Positions 25,311-35,741 of a stretch of DNA of 64,000 nucleotides are shown here, piece after piece. The stretch is taken from contig NZ_JAKWBF010000003.1 in the NCBI RefSeq assembly GCF_022513585.1, positions 1 to 64,000 on the forward strand. The letters run 5' to 3'. The number at the start of each line of letters is the position of its first letter. Within the stretch, counting starts at the first letter, position 1. The notes under the pieces are model-generated. The model made no database searches. It had not been told where the DNA came from and saw only the letters and a program-made list of their open reading frames with translations. This DNA comes from Gordonia gummivorans (lineage in GTDB: Bacteria > Actinomycetota > Actinomycetes > Mycobacteriales > Mycobacteriaceae). The position numbers and the translations under genes were made by a program.

Positions 25311-28300
25311 GTGATTTCCAAGGACCAGATTCGTGCCGACGTCGCAGCTTTGCTCGACGTTGCACCGGAGACAATTGCCGACAACGACGACTTGGTGCGT
25401 CACGGACTGCATTCGCTGCTGGTGATGAAACTGACGAACGCCTGGCGTCGCCAGGGCCACCTGATCCAGGCGTCTGCGCTCACGCTCGACCCGACCATCG
25501 AGGCATGGGCACGTCTGTTGGGCGCCGACACCGTCGATTCCGCCCCGGCCACGGAAGCTCCCGCGAAGCCGGCCGAGCGGACGCCCGACGTCGCGGTGGC
25601 CGACCCCGCCGCCGAAGATCCCGATGCAGAAGAGTTCGGTTTGGCCACAATGCAGCACGCCTACTGGGTGGGCCGCCAGGACGGCCAGGCCCTCGGCGGT
25701 GTGGCTGCCCACCTCTTCGCCGAGTTCGACGGTCAGTTCCTCGACGCCGGGCGCCTCGAACGCGCCGTCGCGGCGGTCGTCGCGCGGCACGACATGCTCC
25801 GCGCCGCTTTCGACGACGCCGGCCAGCAGCGAATCCTCGCCCAGCCGCCGCGACCGGTGTTCAGTGTCGTCGATCTCCGCGACGCCGACGCAAGCGAGGT
25901 CGAGGCCGGTCTCGAGAGCACCCGGCACCGGATGAGTCACCAGTTGCTGGATGTCTCCGAAGGCAGCGTCGTCGAATTCGTGCTGACCCTGCTGCCCGAC
26001 GGCCGCCACCGCCTGCATCTGGACGTGGACATGCTCGCCGCGGACGCCATGAGCTACCGACGCGTCCTGGACGATCTGGCCACCGCCTACGAGTCCGACG
26101 CCACGCTGCCGCCCATCGGATACACCTTCCGGGAGTATCTGGCGCAGTTCCCCGAGCAGATCGTGCCCGCGGAGTACGAGGCGGCTCGCGAGTGGTGGGC
26201 GCGCAAGGCTCCGACTCTGCCCGAAACCCCTACCCTGCCGACCATTCCCGAGGCACAACGCGCCGACCCGCTGCGGAGCGTGCGCTACCACCACCAGTTG
26301 AACGCGACCCAGAAGGACCGTCTCTACTCCGTCGCCTACGACAACGGTGTCACTCCCGCAGTCACTTTCGCGGCGGTGTTCGGCGAGGTCATCGCGCGGT
26401 GGTCCACGCACCAGCGATTCCTGCTCAACGTTCCCCTGTTCAATCGGGAGCCGCTGCACGACAACATCGATCAGGTGGTCGGTGACTTCACCAACTCGGT
26501 GCTGATCGACAGCGACGCGAGCGAGACCGAGTCGATGGTCGACCGTGCCCGTCGCCTGCAGAAGGAATTGCACAACTGCGCCGCCCACGCCACCTACGAG
26601 GGCCTCGACGTCCTCCGCGACCTGGGCCGGATTCGCGGCTCCGCGGTCACACCGTCGCTGGTCTTCACCTCCGGCCTCGGCTTCGGCGAGTTGTTCTCCG
26701 ACCGCGTTCGACGTCTGTTCGGCGAGCCCGTGTGGATTCTGTCGCAGGGCCCGCAGGTCGATCTCGACGCACAGGTCGTCGAACTCGACGGTGGCCTGCT
26801 GGTCAACTGGGATGTCCGTCGCGACGCACTTCCCGAGGGCGTCATGGAGTCGATGTTCGCCGAATTCCAGCGCATCCTCGACGATTTGGTGGCGCCGGAT
26901 TCCGACTGGAACCAGCTGCTGGCGATCGAACTCCCCGATGGCCAGCGGACCACACGGGATCGCGTGCAGTCGACCGAGGCCACCTCGACCCCGCGCAGCC
27001 TGCACGGCGCGTTCTTCGATCACGCTGCCCGCGCTGCCGAGCGCACCGCGCTGGTGACCGCGCAGGGCCAGGAGCTGAGCTACGGCGACGTCGCCGGTCA
27101 GGCACTCTCGGTGGCCCGCTCACTGACGGACGCCGGCGTCGGAGCAGGCGACACCGTCGCACTGATCCTCCCCAAGGGACACCGTCAGGTGATCGGCGTG
27201 CTCGGTGTGCTGGCGGCCGGCGCGACATACCTGCCGATCGCGCTCGATCAGCCGTCCGCTCGCCGCGACCAGATCCTTTCCCGCGGTGCGGTGACGGCCG
27301 TGATCTGCGACGCCGCAGGTGATCTGCCCGCAGGGGTCGCAGTCCTCGGCTTCGACGAGGCAACCTCGGGGCCGCGCGCCGACGCCGCGATCGTCGCCGG
27401 ACCCGACGAACTGGCCTACGTGCTGTTCACCTCGGGTTCCACCGGTGAGCCCAAGGGTGTCGAGGTGAGCCACCGCGCGGCGGCCAACACCGTCGACGCC
27501 ATCGCCGCCGAGTTCGGCCTCACCGCCGACGATCGCACGATCGGACTGTCGGCGTTGGAGTTCGACCTGTCGGTGTTCGACATCTTCAGCCCGCTGTCCC
27601 TCGGTGGCGCGCTGGTGTGCATCGCGTCGGAGGAGACGCGCGACGCCGATTCGTGGGCAGCAGCCATTGCCGCGCACAAGGTCTCGGTTCTCAACGCCGC
27701 GCCGGGCCTCATCGGGATGCTGCTGGACGCCGCGAGCGCCGAGCAGTTGCAGTCTCTGCGCGTGATCATCACCGGCGGCGACCGGGTGGATGCCGATCTC
27801 GCCCGTCGGGCCCGGTCCGCGGTTTCCGGACTGCGCTTCGCCGGACTCGGCGGAACCACCGAGACCGCCATCCATTCCACGGTTTACGAGGTCGGCGACG
27901 ACTTCCCCGCCGACTGGACCACGGTTCCCTACGGCCGCCCGATGGGTGGCGTCGCATGCCGCGTCGTCAACGAGCGCGGCGAGGATGCACCCGACTGGGT
28001 CACCGGTGAATTGTGGATCGGCGGAACGAGTGTCGCGGACGGCTACCGGGGTGACCCGGACCGCACCGCCGACCGGTTCGTGACGGTCGACGACCTCCGC
28101 TGGTACCGCACCGGCGATCTCGCCCGCTACCTGCCGGACGGCACCATCCAGTTCCTCGGCCGAGCCGACCACCAGGTGAAGATCCGCGGGTACCGCGTGG
28201 AACTCGGCGAGGTCGAGGCCGCCGCGCGCACCCTGCCGGGTGTCGGAGAGGCAGTCGCAGCCGTCGTCGCCGGCCGCCTGAGCCTCGCCATCACCGCGCC

Positions 28301-28826
28301 GTCCTCGGGCGCTGTCGCAGACGAGGATGCGGTGACCGCAGGGCTGCGGGATCTGCTGCCGGACTACATGGTTCCGGCCATCGTCCACGTTCTCGATCAG
28401 GCCCCGCTGACCACCAACGGCAAGCTCGACCGCAAGGCCATCCGGGCGCTGCTCGAGCGTGAGGTCGCCGGCGTGAATCCCGACGGATACGTCGCGCCGG
28501 CGAATGCCGTGGAAGCTGCGGTCGCCTACATCGCCGAACAGGTCCTCGGGGTGCAGGAACTCGGTGTCACCACCGACTTCTTCGACGCCGGAGCCAACTC
28601 GATCCTGGCCACCTCGTTCGTGGCGAACGTCCGCGGCCTCCTCGCGGTCGAGGGCGTCGGCATCACGGCCGTGTTCAGTGCACGCACCGTGCGCGGATTC
28701 GCCGAATTGCTCGCCGGCCGGGAGCAGGTGCCCGGTCAGCTCGATCAGGTTGCGCGAATCCTGCTGGAAGTCACCGGTATTCCGGTCCCCGAAGACTCGG
28801 CCGAGTTGGCGGGGGTTGCCGACTGA
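25311..28826 (+). CDS. NRPS: aryl carrier - cyclization - adenylation - thiolation (MbtB/VibF-like)
   Basis: From GTG 25311 (site GAGGAG) the protein is 1171 residues. A carrier domain occupies ~1-75 (Ser35 in HGLHSLLVMKL). A heterocyclization domain spans ~110-530 with the DxxxxDxxS motif at Asp240, Asp245 and Ser248, plus NVPLFNREPLHDN and VVGDFTNSVL. An adenylation domain spans ~570-1050 (LFTSGSTGEPKG at 705-716; NGKLDRK with Lys1038). A thiolation domain has Ser1097 in FDAGANSILA. The pocket read by eye is D-L-F-N-I-G-L-I-H-K. That lies between codes I recall for Cys (DLFNLSLIWK) and Thr (DFWNIGMVHK), so Thr, Ser or Cys is likely. It would build an aryl-oxazoline or thiazoline. There is no thioesterase domain. 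Confidence 0.92.
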   Translation: MISKDQIRADVAALLDVAPETIADNDDLVRHGLHSLLVMKLTNAWRRQGHLIQASALTLDPTIEAWARLLGADTVDSAPATEAPAKPAERTPDVAVADPAAEDPDAEEFGLATMQHAYWVGRQDGQALGGVAAHLFAEFDGQFLDAGRLERAVAAVVARHDMLRAAFDDAGQQRILAQPPRPVFSVVDLRDADASEVEAGLESTRHRMSHQLLDVSEGSVVEFVLTLLPDGRHRLHLDVDMLAADAMSYRRVLDDLATAYESDATLPPIGYTFREYLAQFPEQIVPAEYEAAREWWARKAPTLPETPTLPTIPEAQRADPLRSVRYHHQLNATQKDRLYSVAYDNGVTPAVTFAAVFGEVIARWSTHQRFLLNVPLFNREPLHDNIDQVVGDFTNSVLIDSDASETESMVDRARRLQKELHNCAAHATYEGLDVLRDLGRIRGSAVTPSLVFTSGLGFGELFSDRVRRLFGEPVWILSQGPQVDLDAQVVELDGGLLVNWDVRRDALPEGVMESMFAEFQRILDDLVAPDSDWNQLLAIELPDGQRTTRDRVQSTEATSTPRSLHGAFFDHAARAAERTALVTAQGQELSYGDVAGQALSVARSLTDAGVGAGDTVALILPKGHRQVIGVLGVLAAGATYLPIALDQPSARRDQILSRGAVTAVICDAAGDLPAGVAVLGFDEATSGPRADAAIVAGPDELAYVLFTSGSTGEPKGVEVSHRAAANTVDAIAAEFGLTADDRTIGLSALEFDLSVFDIFSPLSLGGALVCIASEETRDADSWAAAIAAHKVSVLNAAPGLIGMLLDAASAEQLQSLRVIITGGDRVDADLARRARSAVSGLRFAGLGGTTETAIHSTVYEVGDDFPADWTTVPYGRPMGGVACRVVNERGEDAPDWVTGELWIGGTSVADGYRGDPDRTADRFVTVDDLRWYRTGDLARYLPDGTIQFLGRADHQVKIRGYRVELGEVEAAARTLPGVGEAVAAVVAGRLSLAITAPSSGAVADEDAVTAGLRDLLPDYMVPAIVHVLDQAPLTTNGKLDRKAIRALLEREVAGVNPDGYVAPANAVEAAVAYIAEQVLGVQELGVTTDFFDAGANSILATSFVANVRGLLAVEGVGITAVFSARTVRGFAELLAGREQVPGQLDQVARILLEVTGIPVPEDSAELAGVAD

Positions 28827-30271
28827 TGCCGTCTTTGGAAGAACTCCAGGCGCTCATGCGCTCCCGGCTCACCGCCGTCGGCATCAGTGTCGACGGCGGG
28901 GTGCCGACCCGGCGCAATCACGACCGGGCCGCGCAGTCCTTCAGTCAGCGCATCGTCTGGGCCCACCAGCAGCGCGTTCCCGACAGCACCGCCAACAACA
29001 TCTGTCTCGCGTTCACCTTCACCGGTGTGGTCGACGAGACGGCTCTGCGTCGGGCGCTGCTCGGCGTCGTCGAACGTCACGAGATCCTGCGGACCACGTA
29101 TCACACCGATGACGACGGCTCGTACTATCAGCAGATCCACACCGATCTCCCGATCCGGGTGCAGACGCTCGATCTCGACGACGCACCGGCGTCCACGGAA
29201 CGGCTGAGCGAACTCATCGCCGAGGCCGCGACGGAACCCTTTGACCTGGCCGGCGAGTCGTCGATCCGGCTGACCTTTGTTCGGCTGACCGCCGACGCCG
29301 ACGGGCAACCTCGGTTGGCGGTGGTGATCGCGATGCAGCACATCATCTGGGATGGGATGACCTTGCCCGCGATGGCTCGCGACGTCGAGCGGTTCTACGC
29401 CCAAGCGATCGCCAACCCCGATGGGGCACTTGAAATCCCACCACTGTCCCCACAGGTGGCCGACTTCGCCGAATGGGAACAGGACCGGTTTGCAGCCGAC
29501 GACCACGCCAGCGACACCGCGTTCTGGGAAGACCAGTTCCGCGACATCAGCACCACTGTGCTCCCCTACGACCGTCGTCCCGAGAGTGTGTCCGAGCGCA
29601 GCGCCCGCATGGACCGGCAGCTGAGCGATCACGCGGAATCCGTTCTGCGATCGCTGAGTTCGGAACTACGAGTGCCACCCTTCTCGGTGTTCCTGGCCGT
29701 GTACTACCTGGCATTGCGCCGGATCACCGGACAGCGTGACATCTTGATCGGAACCACCGTCGCCAACCGCGAGGAAGTCGGCATGGAGGCGCTGATCGGC
29801 AATTTCAGCAACTCGATCGCGCTGCGAATCGGCACCGACGGTGCCGCTTTCGCGGATCTGGTCGCCGACGTCCGCGCCGTCACGGACTCGGCCTTCGGTC
29901 ACCGCACCTTCCCGTTCGAACATCTGGTGGAGGTTGCCCGCCGGATCACCGGCGATCCGCAGGCGCAGCCGTTCGACACCCTGGTGCTCTTCATCGACCA
30001 GGAGTTGCAAGGTCCGCAACTCCCGGGAGTGTCGTCGACGTGGGAGCTTGCCCACAAAGGTCGCGCGCTGCTGCCGCTCGCGGTGGAGACGTTCATGCAT
30101 GCCGACCGCACCGAGGTCCAGATCTCCTACCAGATCGACCTTTTCGAGCCCAGCACGGTGGAGCGAATCCACGACAACATCGAGCAGGTGCTCTCCGACG
30201 CGACCGCCGATCGCCCCCTATCCGATCTCCTGCCCGCCGACCTCGTGACGTCCGGTGGTGTGCAGGTGTGA
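28826..30271 (+). CDS. Free-standing NRPS condensation domain
   Basis: A 481-residue single condensation domain. The N-terminal helix resembles the linker before C domains ([14 protein letters not shown]). The active-site motif reads [11 protein letters not shown]: the second, catalytic His and the Asp-Gly of HHxxxDG are present, the first His is Gln. Later motifs [23 protein letters not shown] and [10 protein letters not shown] are normal. It overlaps the NRPS stop (TGATG). It likely takes the acyl-oxazolinyl thioester from the NRPS and condenses it in trans with an amine, for example N-hydroxycadaverine or its acyl derivative. Confidence 0.88.
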   Translation: MPSLEELQALMRSRLTAVGISVDGGVPTRRNHDRAAQSFSQRIVWAHQQRVPDSTANNICLAFTFTGVVDETALRRALLGVVERHEILRTTYHTDDDGSYYQQIHTDLPIRVQTLDLDDAPASTERLSELIAEAATEPFDLAGESSIRLTFVRLTADADGQPRLAVVIAMQHIIWDGMTLPAMARDVERFYAQAIANPDGALEIPPLSPQVADFAEWEQDRFAADDHASDTAFWEDQFRDISTTVLPYDRRPESVSERSARMDRQLSDHAESVLRSLSSELRVPPFSVFLAVYYLALRRITGQRDILIGTTVANREEVGMEALIGNFSNSIALRIGTDGAAFADLVADVRAVTDSAFGHRTFPFEHLVEVARRITGDPQAQPFDTLVLFIDQELQGPQLPGVSSTWELAHKGRALLPLAVETFMHADRTEVQISYQIDLFEPSTVERIHDNIEQVLSDATADRPLSDLLPADLVTSGGVQV

Positions 30272-32607
30272 CCGAACCGATCGTGACCGGCGAGATCGAG
30301 GTCATCCGCGATGCCCACGGCATCCCACACATCAAGGCGGACAGCGCATACGGCGCGCTGTACGGTCAGGGCTACGTCACCGGCGTCGACCGCGCTTGGC
30401 AGGTCGAGTTCCTGCGTCTGCGCGGCGAGGGACGCACAGCCGAGGTCTTGGGTCCCGACGCCCTCGGCTGGGACGAGTTCGTCCGCCGCGCCCAGGTCGA
30501 CCGCGTAGCCCGACGGATCTACGAGGCGTCGTCCCCGCGCACGCAAGACCTCCTGCGCGCCTACGCCGAAGGCGTCAGCGCCGGCTTGCTGAACGAGGAC
30601 ACGACGTCGATCGAGCTCACCGAGCTGGGGCATCGACCCACACCATGGCATCCGTGGTCGCCGATCTCGGTGTTCATCGTGCAGCACATCATGTTCGGAC
30701 GGTTCACCACCAAACTCTTCCGCCTCCACGCCTGCCGGGCGCTCGGCTCGGTCGCGCTGGACTTCTTCGACAGCGAGGGTTTGGACAAGTCGGATCTGCA
30801 CGTACCCGAGCATCCGTCCGACGACTTCATCGCCGACATGCTCGACCTGGTGTCCGATCGACCCGCGGAGGCGGTCGGGGGTGACGTCTTCCCCCTCGAC
30901 GACGCCATCATCGGCAGCAACGCGTGGGGAGTCGCCGGCAGCCGCACCGCCGACGGTTCTCCGCTCATTGCCGGTGATCCCCACCGGTTCGTCGAGATCC
31001 CCGGGATCTACCAGCAATGCCACCTCAGCTGTCCCGAGTTCGACGTCGTCGGATTCGCATTCGCCGGGGTTCCCGGTGTCCCACATTTCGCGCACACCCG
31101 CAGTGCTGCTTGGGGAATCACCAACGCGATGGCCGACTATCAGGACGTCTTTGTCGAGCAACTCGGCCGCGACGGCGCACACGTCGTGGCACGGACATCG
31201 GAAGGCACCGAGCCGGTGTCGAGCCGCACGGAACAGATCTCGGTCCGCGATGGCGACCCGGTGGACGTCGAGGTCATCGAGACCCGCAACGGCTCGGTTC
31301 TCTTCGGTGGCGCCGACACGCAATGGGCCATCAGCCTGCGCACGCCGATGATGAGTGACGCCGAGGCCACCTTCGACGCAGTGGTCGACCTGCTGTTCGC
31401 CCAGACCGTCGCCGACGTCGAAGAGGCACTGACCAGTTGGGTGGAGCCCGCGAATCGCATCGTCATCGCGGACACGAGTGGACGACTGACCAACCACGCC
31501 GTGGGGATGGTTCCGCAGCGCGCTCCGGAGAACTACTGGCTTCCGGTTCCCGGTTGGGACGAGCGGTACCGATGGACCGGATACGCACCGGCCTCGGTCA
31601 CCCTGTCCTCGGTTGCGGGAGAGGACTTCACGGGCGAGGTGACCGCCGTGTCCGTCATCGCCAACCAACGCATCGACAGCACACCGCCTCTGCAAGCCCT
31701 CACCACAGAATGCGCCTCGCCGGCACGGGCCGACCGGATCGGCTCTCTGTTGGCGGACACACCTGTTGTGTCGGCAGAGGATTGCCGACGCATCCAGGGC
31801 GATGTCGACAACCGATCGGCCGGCGTCGTCCTAGACCTGCTCACGCCGCTGACCGGCCTGAGTGCGGCCGCCGAGGATCTTCGACGCCGAATCCTCGGCT
31901 GGGACAGCGCGATGCACGCCGACAGTGTGCAGGCATACCTGTTCGCCGAGATCCGCACCCGGCTGGTGGCGGCGATCGCCGCCACCCCCGCTCTCGCCGG
32001 TCTCGCAGCGCCGCATCCCTTCCCGCGCTGGCTGGACCCATGGTTCTTCGCCGCGACACGCATCGGTGCGGGCTTCTCGTCGGTGGTCGAGCTCTCCGAC
32101 GCCGTCGGTGTGGACATCCACACACTCGCTTCCGAGGTACTGGAATCGGTGGCCGCCGATACTGCTGCAGCAGAGAGAATTCCGACGTGGGGCGAGGTTC
32201 ACGTCCTCATCCCGTTCCACCTCTTGGACTTTGCCGGCGTGACCGCCAACCACCCCGAACTGTCCCCACGGGTACGACCGGAACCACTGCCCCTCGGTGG
32301 CGACGCCGAGTGCGTGTTCGCCAACGCCAGCGCGGTCGGATTCGCACACGTGTGCCGTCAGGGACCTGTGGCCCGCTACATATGGGATGTCGCAGACCGC
32401 GACGCCGACCAGTGGATCGTCCCGTCCGGAGCCGCCGGGGACGCGCAATCACCGCACTTCTCCGATCAGGGGCCGATGTGGGCCCGTGGCGAGCTGATCA
32501 GCGTCGTCAGTGATTGGTCAGCGCTCCGCGAGGAGGCAACAACCCGGGAGGTAGTGCGTCCCGCCCTCCCCGAGACCAACGTAGTTCTATCCCAAGGAGA
32601 ATCGTGA
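30268..32607 (+). CDS. Penicillin acylase family (Ntn) amidase without signal peptide
   Basis: A 779-residue N-terminal-nucleophile hydrolase precursor. The start GTG 30268 overlaps the previous stop, and the mature-type sequence begins at once ([20 protein letters not shown]), so no signal peptide is present. The autocleavage/nucleophile site is Gly216-Ser217 in [30 protein letters not shown] and [17 protein letters not shown] are beta-subunit motifs. PvdQ of the pyoverdine pathway is a family member that removes the fatty acyl chain from the precursor, but in the periplasm. Here the acylase should act in the cytoplasm, either deacylating a lipidated intermediate or forming an amide in reverse. 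Confidence 0.88.
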   Translation: MTEPIVTGEIEVIRDAHGIPHIKADSAYGALYGQGYVTGVDRAWQVEFLRLRGEGRTAEVLGPDALGWDEFVRRAQVDRVARRIYEASSPRTQDLLRAYAEGVSAGLLNEDTTSIELTELGHRPTPWHPWSPISVFIVQHIMFGRFTTKLFRLHACRALGSVALDFFDSEGLDKSDLHVPEHPSDDFIADMLDLVSDRPAEAVGGDVFPLDDAIIGSNAWGVAGSRTADGSPLIAGDPHRFVEIPGIYQQCHLSCPEFDVVGFAFAGVPGVPHFAHTRSAAWGITNAMADYQDVFVEQLGRDGAHVVARTSEGTEPVSSRTEQISVRDGDPVDVEVIETRNGSVLFGGADTQWAISLRTPMMSDAEATFDAVVDLLFAQTVADVEEALTSWVEPANRIVIADTSGRLTNHAVGMVPQRAPENYWLPVPGWDERYRWTGYAPASVTLSSVAGEDFTGEVTAVSVIANQRIDSTPPLQALTTECASPARADRIGSLLADTPVVSAEDCRRIQGDVDNRSAGVVLDLLTPLTGLSAAAEDLRRRILGWDSAMHADSVQAYLFAEIRTRLVAAIAATPALAGLAAPHPFPRWLDPWFFAATRIGAGFSSVVELSDAVGVDIHTLASEVLESVAADTAAAERIPTWGEVHVLIPFHLLDFAGVTANHPELSPRVRPEPLPLGGDAECVFANASAVGFAHVCRQGPVARYIWDVADRDADQWIVPSGAAGDAQSPHFSDQGPMWARGELISVVSDWSALREEATTREVVRPALPETNVVLSQGES

Positions 32608-34091
32608 ACATCCTGAGCGACGCGCAGCGTGAACTCATGCGAAAGAGGCTTGCCGACGCCGGAATCGCCGCCGACGAAGCAGCTCTCGGCACCACGACAC
32701 CGGAAGCCACACCGCTCCCGACGGACGGCACTCTCGCCACCGCCGAACGGCGTATGTGGAAGATCTACGAACTCGAACCCGGTTCGGACGCCCACAACTT
32801 CGCGGTGCTTCTCGAGTTCGGTCCCACATACTCGATCGACACGGTCGTCGCCTCGATGCAACGCCTCGTCGACACCTCGTCGGTGCTCGGTTCGGTCATC
32901 GAGGTCGGCGACGACGGCGCCCCGCGCCGCAAGGCGACCACCTGGGAAGGGCGCTGGGTTGTTCCCGGCGAGATCTGGGAGTGGGGCACCACCGACGCGA
33001 CCTCGAGTCAGACGCAACGTCCGCAGACACATGACGCCGTTCTCGCCGCTGCCGCCGAGCTCGCCAAGCAGCCGTTCGACCTGCGTCGCGAGGCACCCGG
33101 CCGCGCACGGATCTACAAGCACGACAACGGGTTGTCGATGATTCTCGTGCTGCACCACCTCGCCGGCGACGAGACCATCCTCCCGCCGGTTATCGGCATT
33201 CTCGTGTCCGACGATCCCGAAGCCGGACTCCCGCCGGCGCCCGCCGGCGATCCGTCGGCGCGACCGGAGTCCCTGGTCGGCGCTGCCGTCGACCATGCAC
33301 GCGCAACCTGGGCCGCCGAGGGTATCCGTTACCCGATCTCCGGCGCGCTGCCGCAGACGAGTCCCGAGGACAGCTGGTTCTCGGTGCTCGGCGAGGGTCC
33401 GGGCCGGTTGATCAGCCAGCCGATCGACAGCGACGACGTTGCGGCACTCGAGCGGTTCGCGCGGGAGTCGGGCGCGACATCGAACGCGATGCTCATCGTG
33501 GTGTGCGCACTGACCGTCTTCGCGCTGACCGATGCGTCGGACTTCAATCTTCTTGTCCCAGCCGATAACCGGCGGCCGGAGGAGACGATCGATCGCGTCG
33601 GGTACAGCGGCAACGTGGTGCCGATGCGCTTCACCTTCGACCCGACCACCCGCGCCGACGAGGCGGTACGCGCCGCGGTCTCGACCGTGTACTCCGCGAT
33701 GGAGTACTCGTCTGTCGACTACGGCACGATCCTCACCGCGCTGCGCAACAGTGGCGGCCGCTTCCCGGTCGCCGAGGTGATGGCCCTGGCCAAGAACGCC
33801 CCGCTGCGCGGTGTCCCCACCCCAGACGGCGCCGAAGTGAGCTGCGAGACGATCTTCAAGGACATCGTGCACTATCCCCTGTCTTTGGCCTTCGAGACCG
33901 GCGAGAACGACGATGTGCACCTCGAAATCGAGTACCGCACCGACGTCCTCGGCGAGGACGTCGCACGACGCGCCGCTCAGGTCGCCTCCGCACTCGTCGC
34001 CGACCTTCCGAAGAAGTCGCACCTGTCACTGCGAGATCTGTTGACACAGAGTGCGAATGTCAGTGTTGTTCAGGCTGCCGCACGGCAGTAG
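32604..34091 (+). CDS. Free-standing condensation-domain-like acyltransferase
   Basis: A 495-residue protein of the condensation/acyltransferase fold. The N-terminal helix ([15 protein letters not shown]) resembles the linker of the first free C domain. The catalytic motif is [12 protein letters not shown], where HHxxxD is kept and the following Gly is Glu. The C-terminal half includes [22 protein letters not shown] 32604 follows AAGGAGA. The sequence is divergent enough that the partner carrier is unclear; the 88-aa carrier 14 bp downstream is the obvious candidate. Confidence 0.82.
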   Translation: MNILSDAQRELMRKRLADAGIAADEAALGTTTPEATPLPTDGTLATAERRMWKIYELEPGSDAHNFAVLLEFGPTYSIDTVVASMQRLVDTSSVLGSVIEVGDDGAPRRKATTWEGRWVVPGEIWEWGTTDATSSQTQRPQTHDAVLAAAAELAKQPFDLRREAPGRARIYKHDNGLSMILVLHHLAGDETILPPVIGILVSDDPEAGLPPAPAGDPSARPESLVGAAVDHARATWAAEGIRYPISGALPQTSPEDSWFSVLGEGPGRLISQPIDSDDVAALERFARESGATSNAMLIVVCALTVFALTDASDFNLLVPADNRRPEETIDRVGYSGNVVPMRFTFDPTTRADEAVRAAVSTVYSAMEYSSVDYGTILTALRNSGGRFPVAEVMALAKNAPLRGVPTPDGAEVSCETIFKDIVHYPLSLAFETGENDDVHLEIEYRTDVLGEDVARRAAQVASALVADLPKKSHLSLRDLLTQSANVSVVQAAARQ

Positions 34092-34105
34092 CAAAGGAGT
34101 TACAC

Positions 34106-34372
34106 ATGTCCGATTCGATTCACGAGGCGCTGCAGAGCATCCTCGAAGAAGACCTCGACCTCTCGCTCGGTGATGTCACCGAGTCGTCCCTGCTCATCGA
34201 CGATCTCGGCCTGGACTCGGTGGCGTTCGCCATTGGTGTCGTGGCCATCGAAGAACGTCTCGACGTCGCATTGACCGAGCGTGAGATCTACGAATGCAAA
34301 ACGGTCGGCGATCTCGAGAACGCGATCCGCGCCAAGATGGGCAGCACGACGATGAGCGGTGCGTCACAATGA
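34106..34372 (+). CDS. Acyl carrier protein
   Basis: An 88-residue acidic carrier protein with the phosphopantetheine site DLGLDSVAFAIGVV and a typical helix III (LTEREIYECKTVGDLENAI). An AAAGGAG ribosome site precedes the ATG. It sits between a condensation-like protein and a WS/DGAT-like acyltransferase, with a 4-bp overlap to the latter. This suggests it presents an acyl group to one of them. It is the second free carrier protein of the locus. Confidence 0.9.
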   Translation: MSDSIHEALQSILEEDLDLSLGDVTESSLLIDDLGLDSVAFAIGVVAIEERLDVALTEREIYECKTVGDLENAIRAKMGSTTMSGASQ

Positions 34373-35691
34373 GTTCGGCAACAGTTCGGCCCGCTCGCTC
34401 CGCTCCCGGCGCCGTTGTCTCCACCGCCCCGGCCGTGACCGACTTCGGTCCGACCGACTTCACCTACCTGCACACCGACACCGATAGTCGCCACGGACAC
34501 TGGGCGATGGCGCTCGAATTCGAGCCCGGCGACCCGGCGTTGACGCTCGACGCAGTGCGAGCCCGCGTGCGCGAGCGTGTCTCGCTGTTCGATCTGTTCC
34601 GGATCGGTGTGCGCGAGGGTCGCGAGCTCGAGCCGGAGATCGTCCTGCACGACGACGTCGATGTCGATCGGCACGTCACCGAGGATCGGTTCACCGACCG
34701 CGGCGATCTGTACCGACGGATCGCGGCTCTGCTCGAACAGCCTCTGCCACGGCCGGATCCGTTCTGGAGCGTCACGCTTCTGACCTCGTCGGAGACCGGG
34801 GATCAGGTGATCCTGCTGAAGGTCCACCACAGTCTCTCCGACGGGATCGCCGGTGCGGCCTTTGCCGGACTGCTGGCCGATGTCAAGGACGGGGACTTCT
34901 CCGAGTTCGAGCGTTTCGCCACGAGCCCGCGCTTCCGCACGGGGCCGATCGATCCGGACCTCTTGCACTCCTCCCGCGTCGCCTTCGAGAAGCAGTGGAT
35001 GGACGGCGAGGCCGGCCGCGACTGGCCTGCACTGACAGAATCCGGGAAGCGGGAGATCGCGCTATATCGCGCGTCGACCCGCACGCTGCGTCGGGCCGCC
35101 AAGGCGCACGATGCGTCGGTGCACGAGTTCCTCCTCGGCGCGATCGCCAAAACCCTGAGCGTCGCGGCGCCGAATGGCGAAGGGCCGCAATCCGAGAGCA
35201 TCCGGGTCACACTCCCGGTCACGCTCGACCAGTCCTTCCGGCACACCGGCAACGCGGTCGCGATCTCGCTGCTCAACCTGCTCGGTTCGGAGTCCGACCT
35301 GAATCGTCACATCGATCGGGCGCGTGCCGAACTCGCGATCGTCGAATCGTCGCGTATGGAGTTGGCGCTGGTCGCCAACGATCAGGAACCGGCTCCGCCA
35401 TGGGCGGAGATGCGGGAGATCGTCGCCGCGTCGATGGACCGCATGAGTCCCGACATCCACATCGGCATCAACCCCGGATTCACCCGGGTCCGGTCGGCTT
35501 TGGGGCGCAAGATCGCCGCCCTGACACCGCTGTCGCCGTTGGTCGGTTATTCGTTCTCGGTGACGTGCCTGATCCTTGGTGGCACAACCACCTTCGGTAT
35601 CGTCACCGATCCCGCGGCGCTGCCGGGTTACGCGGCACGCTTCATCGAAGCGTTCGACGCGGTCATAGCGGAGGCAACACCCGCGCAGTGA
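34369..35691 (+). CDS. WS/DGAT-like acyltransferase
   Basis: The 440-residue protein has the HHxxxDG motif in LLKVHHSLSDGIAGAAF and the layout of wax-ester synthase/diacylglycerol acyltransferases: the N-terminal FTYLHTDTDSRHGHWAM region, a long middle (RVTLPVTLDQSFRHTGNAVAISLLNL), and the C-terminal SPLVGYSFSVTCLILGG. In this operon it probably transfers an acyl chain from a carrier protein to the siderophore scaffold. Codons 7-15 are encoded by a GC-rich repeat that is intergenic elsewhere (3310-3336), so the first ~18 residues are unlikely to be conserved. Confidence 0.8.
   Translation: MSSATVRPARSAPGAVVSTAPAVTDFGPTDFTYLHTDTDSRHGHWAMALEFEPGDPALTLDAVRARVRERVSLFDLFRIGVREGRELEPEIVLHDDVDVDRHVTEDRFTDRGDLYRRIAALLEQPLPRPDPFWSVTLLTSSETGDQVILLKVHHSLSDGIAGAAFAGLLADVKDGDFSEFERFATSPRFRTGPIDPDLLHSSRVAFEKQWMDGEAGRDWPALTESGKREIALYRASTRTLRRAAKAHDASVHEFLLGAIAKTLSVAAPNGEGPQSESIRVTLPVTLDQSFRHTGNAVAISLLNLLGSESDLNRHIDRARAELAIVESSRMELALVANDQEPAPPWAEMREIVAASMDRMSPDIHIGINPGFTRVRSALGRKIAALTPLSPLVGYSFSVTCLILGGTTTFGIVTDPAALPGYAARFIEAFDAVIAEATPAQ
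34388..34414. repeat. 27-bp GC-rich repeat, copy inside a coding sequence
   Basis: It matches the intergenic copy at 3310-3336 at 26 of 27 bases. Here it encodes RPARSAPGA near the N-terminus of the WS/DGAT-like protein. The frame stays open because the repeat has no stop in this register. Confidence 0.65.
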
Positions 35692-35741
35692 GTCTTGCTG
35701 CATCGAGATCTGTCCACAACGTCGGGGATTGAGGAAAGTGC

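Noticed and set aside
23756..28388. Long minus-strand frames opposite the monooxygenase and NRPS (542, 616 and 422 codons)
   Set aside because: They mirror high-GC third-position bias of the real genes and show no domain.
30127..34022. Minus-strand frames of 522 and 518 codons opposite the acylase and condensation genes
   Set aside because: The plus-strand genes carry Ntn and HHxxxD motifs; the opposite frames have no recognisable fold.
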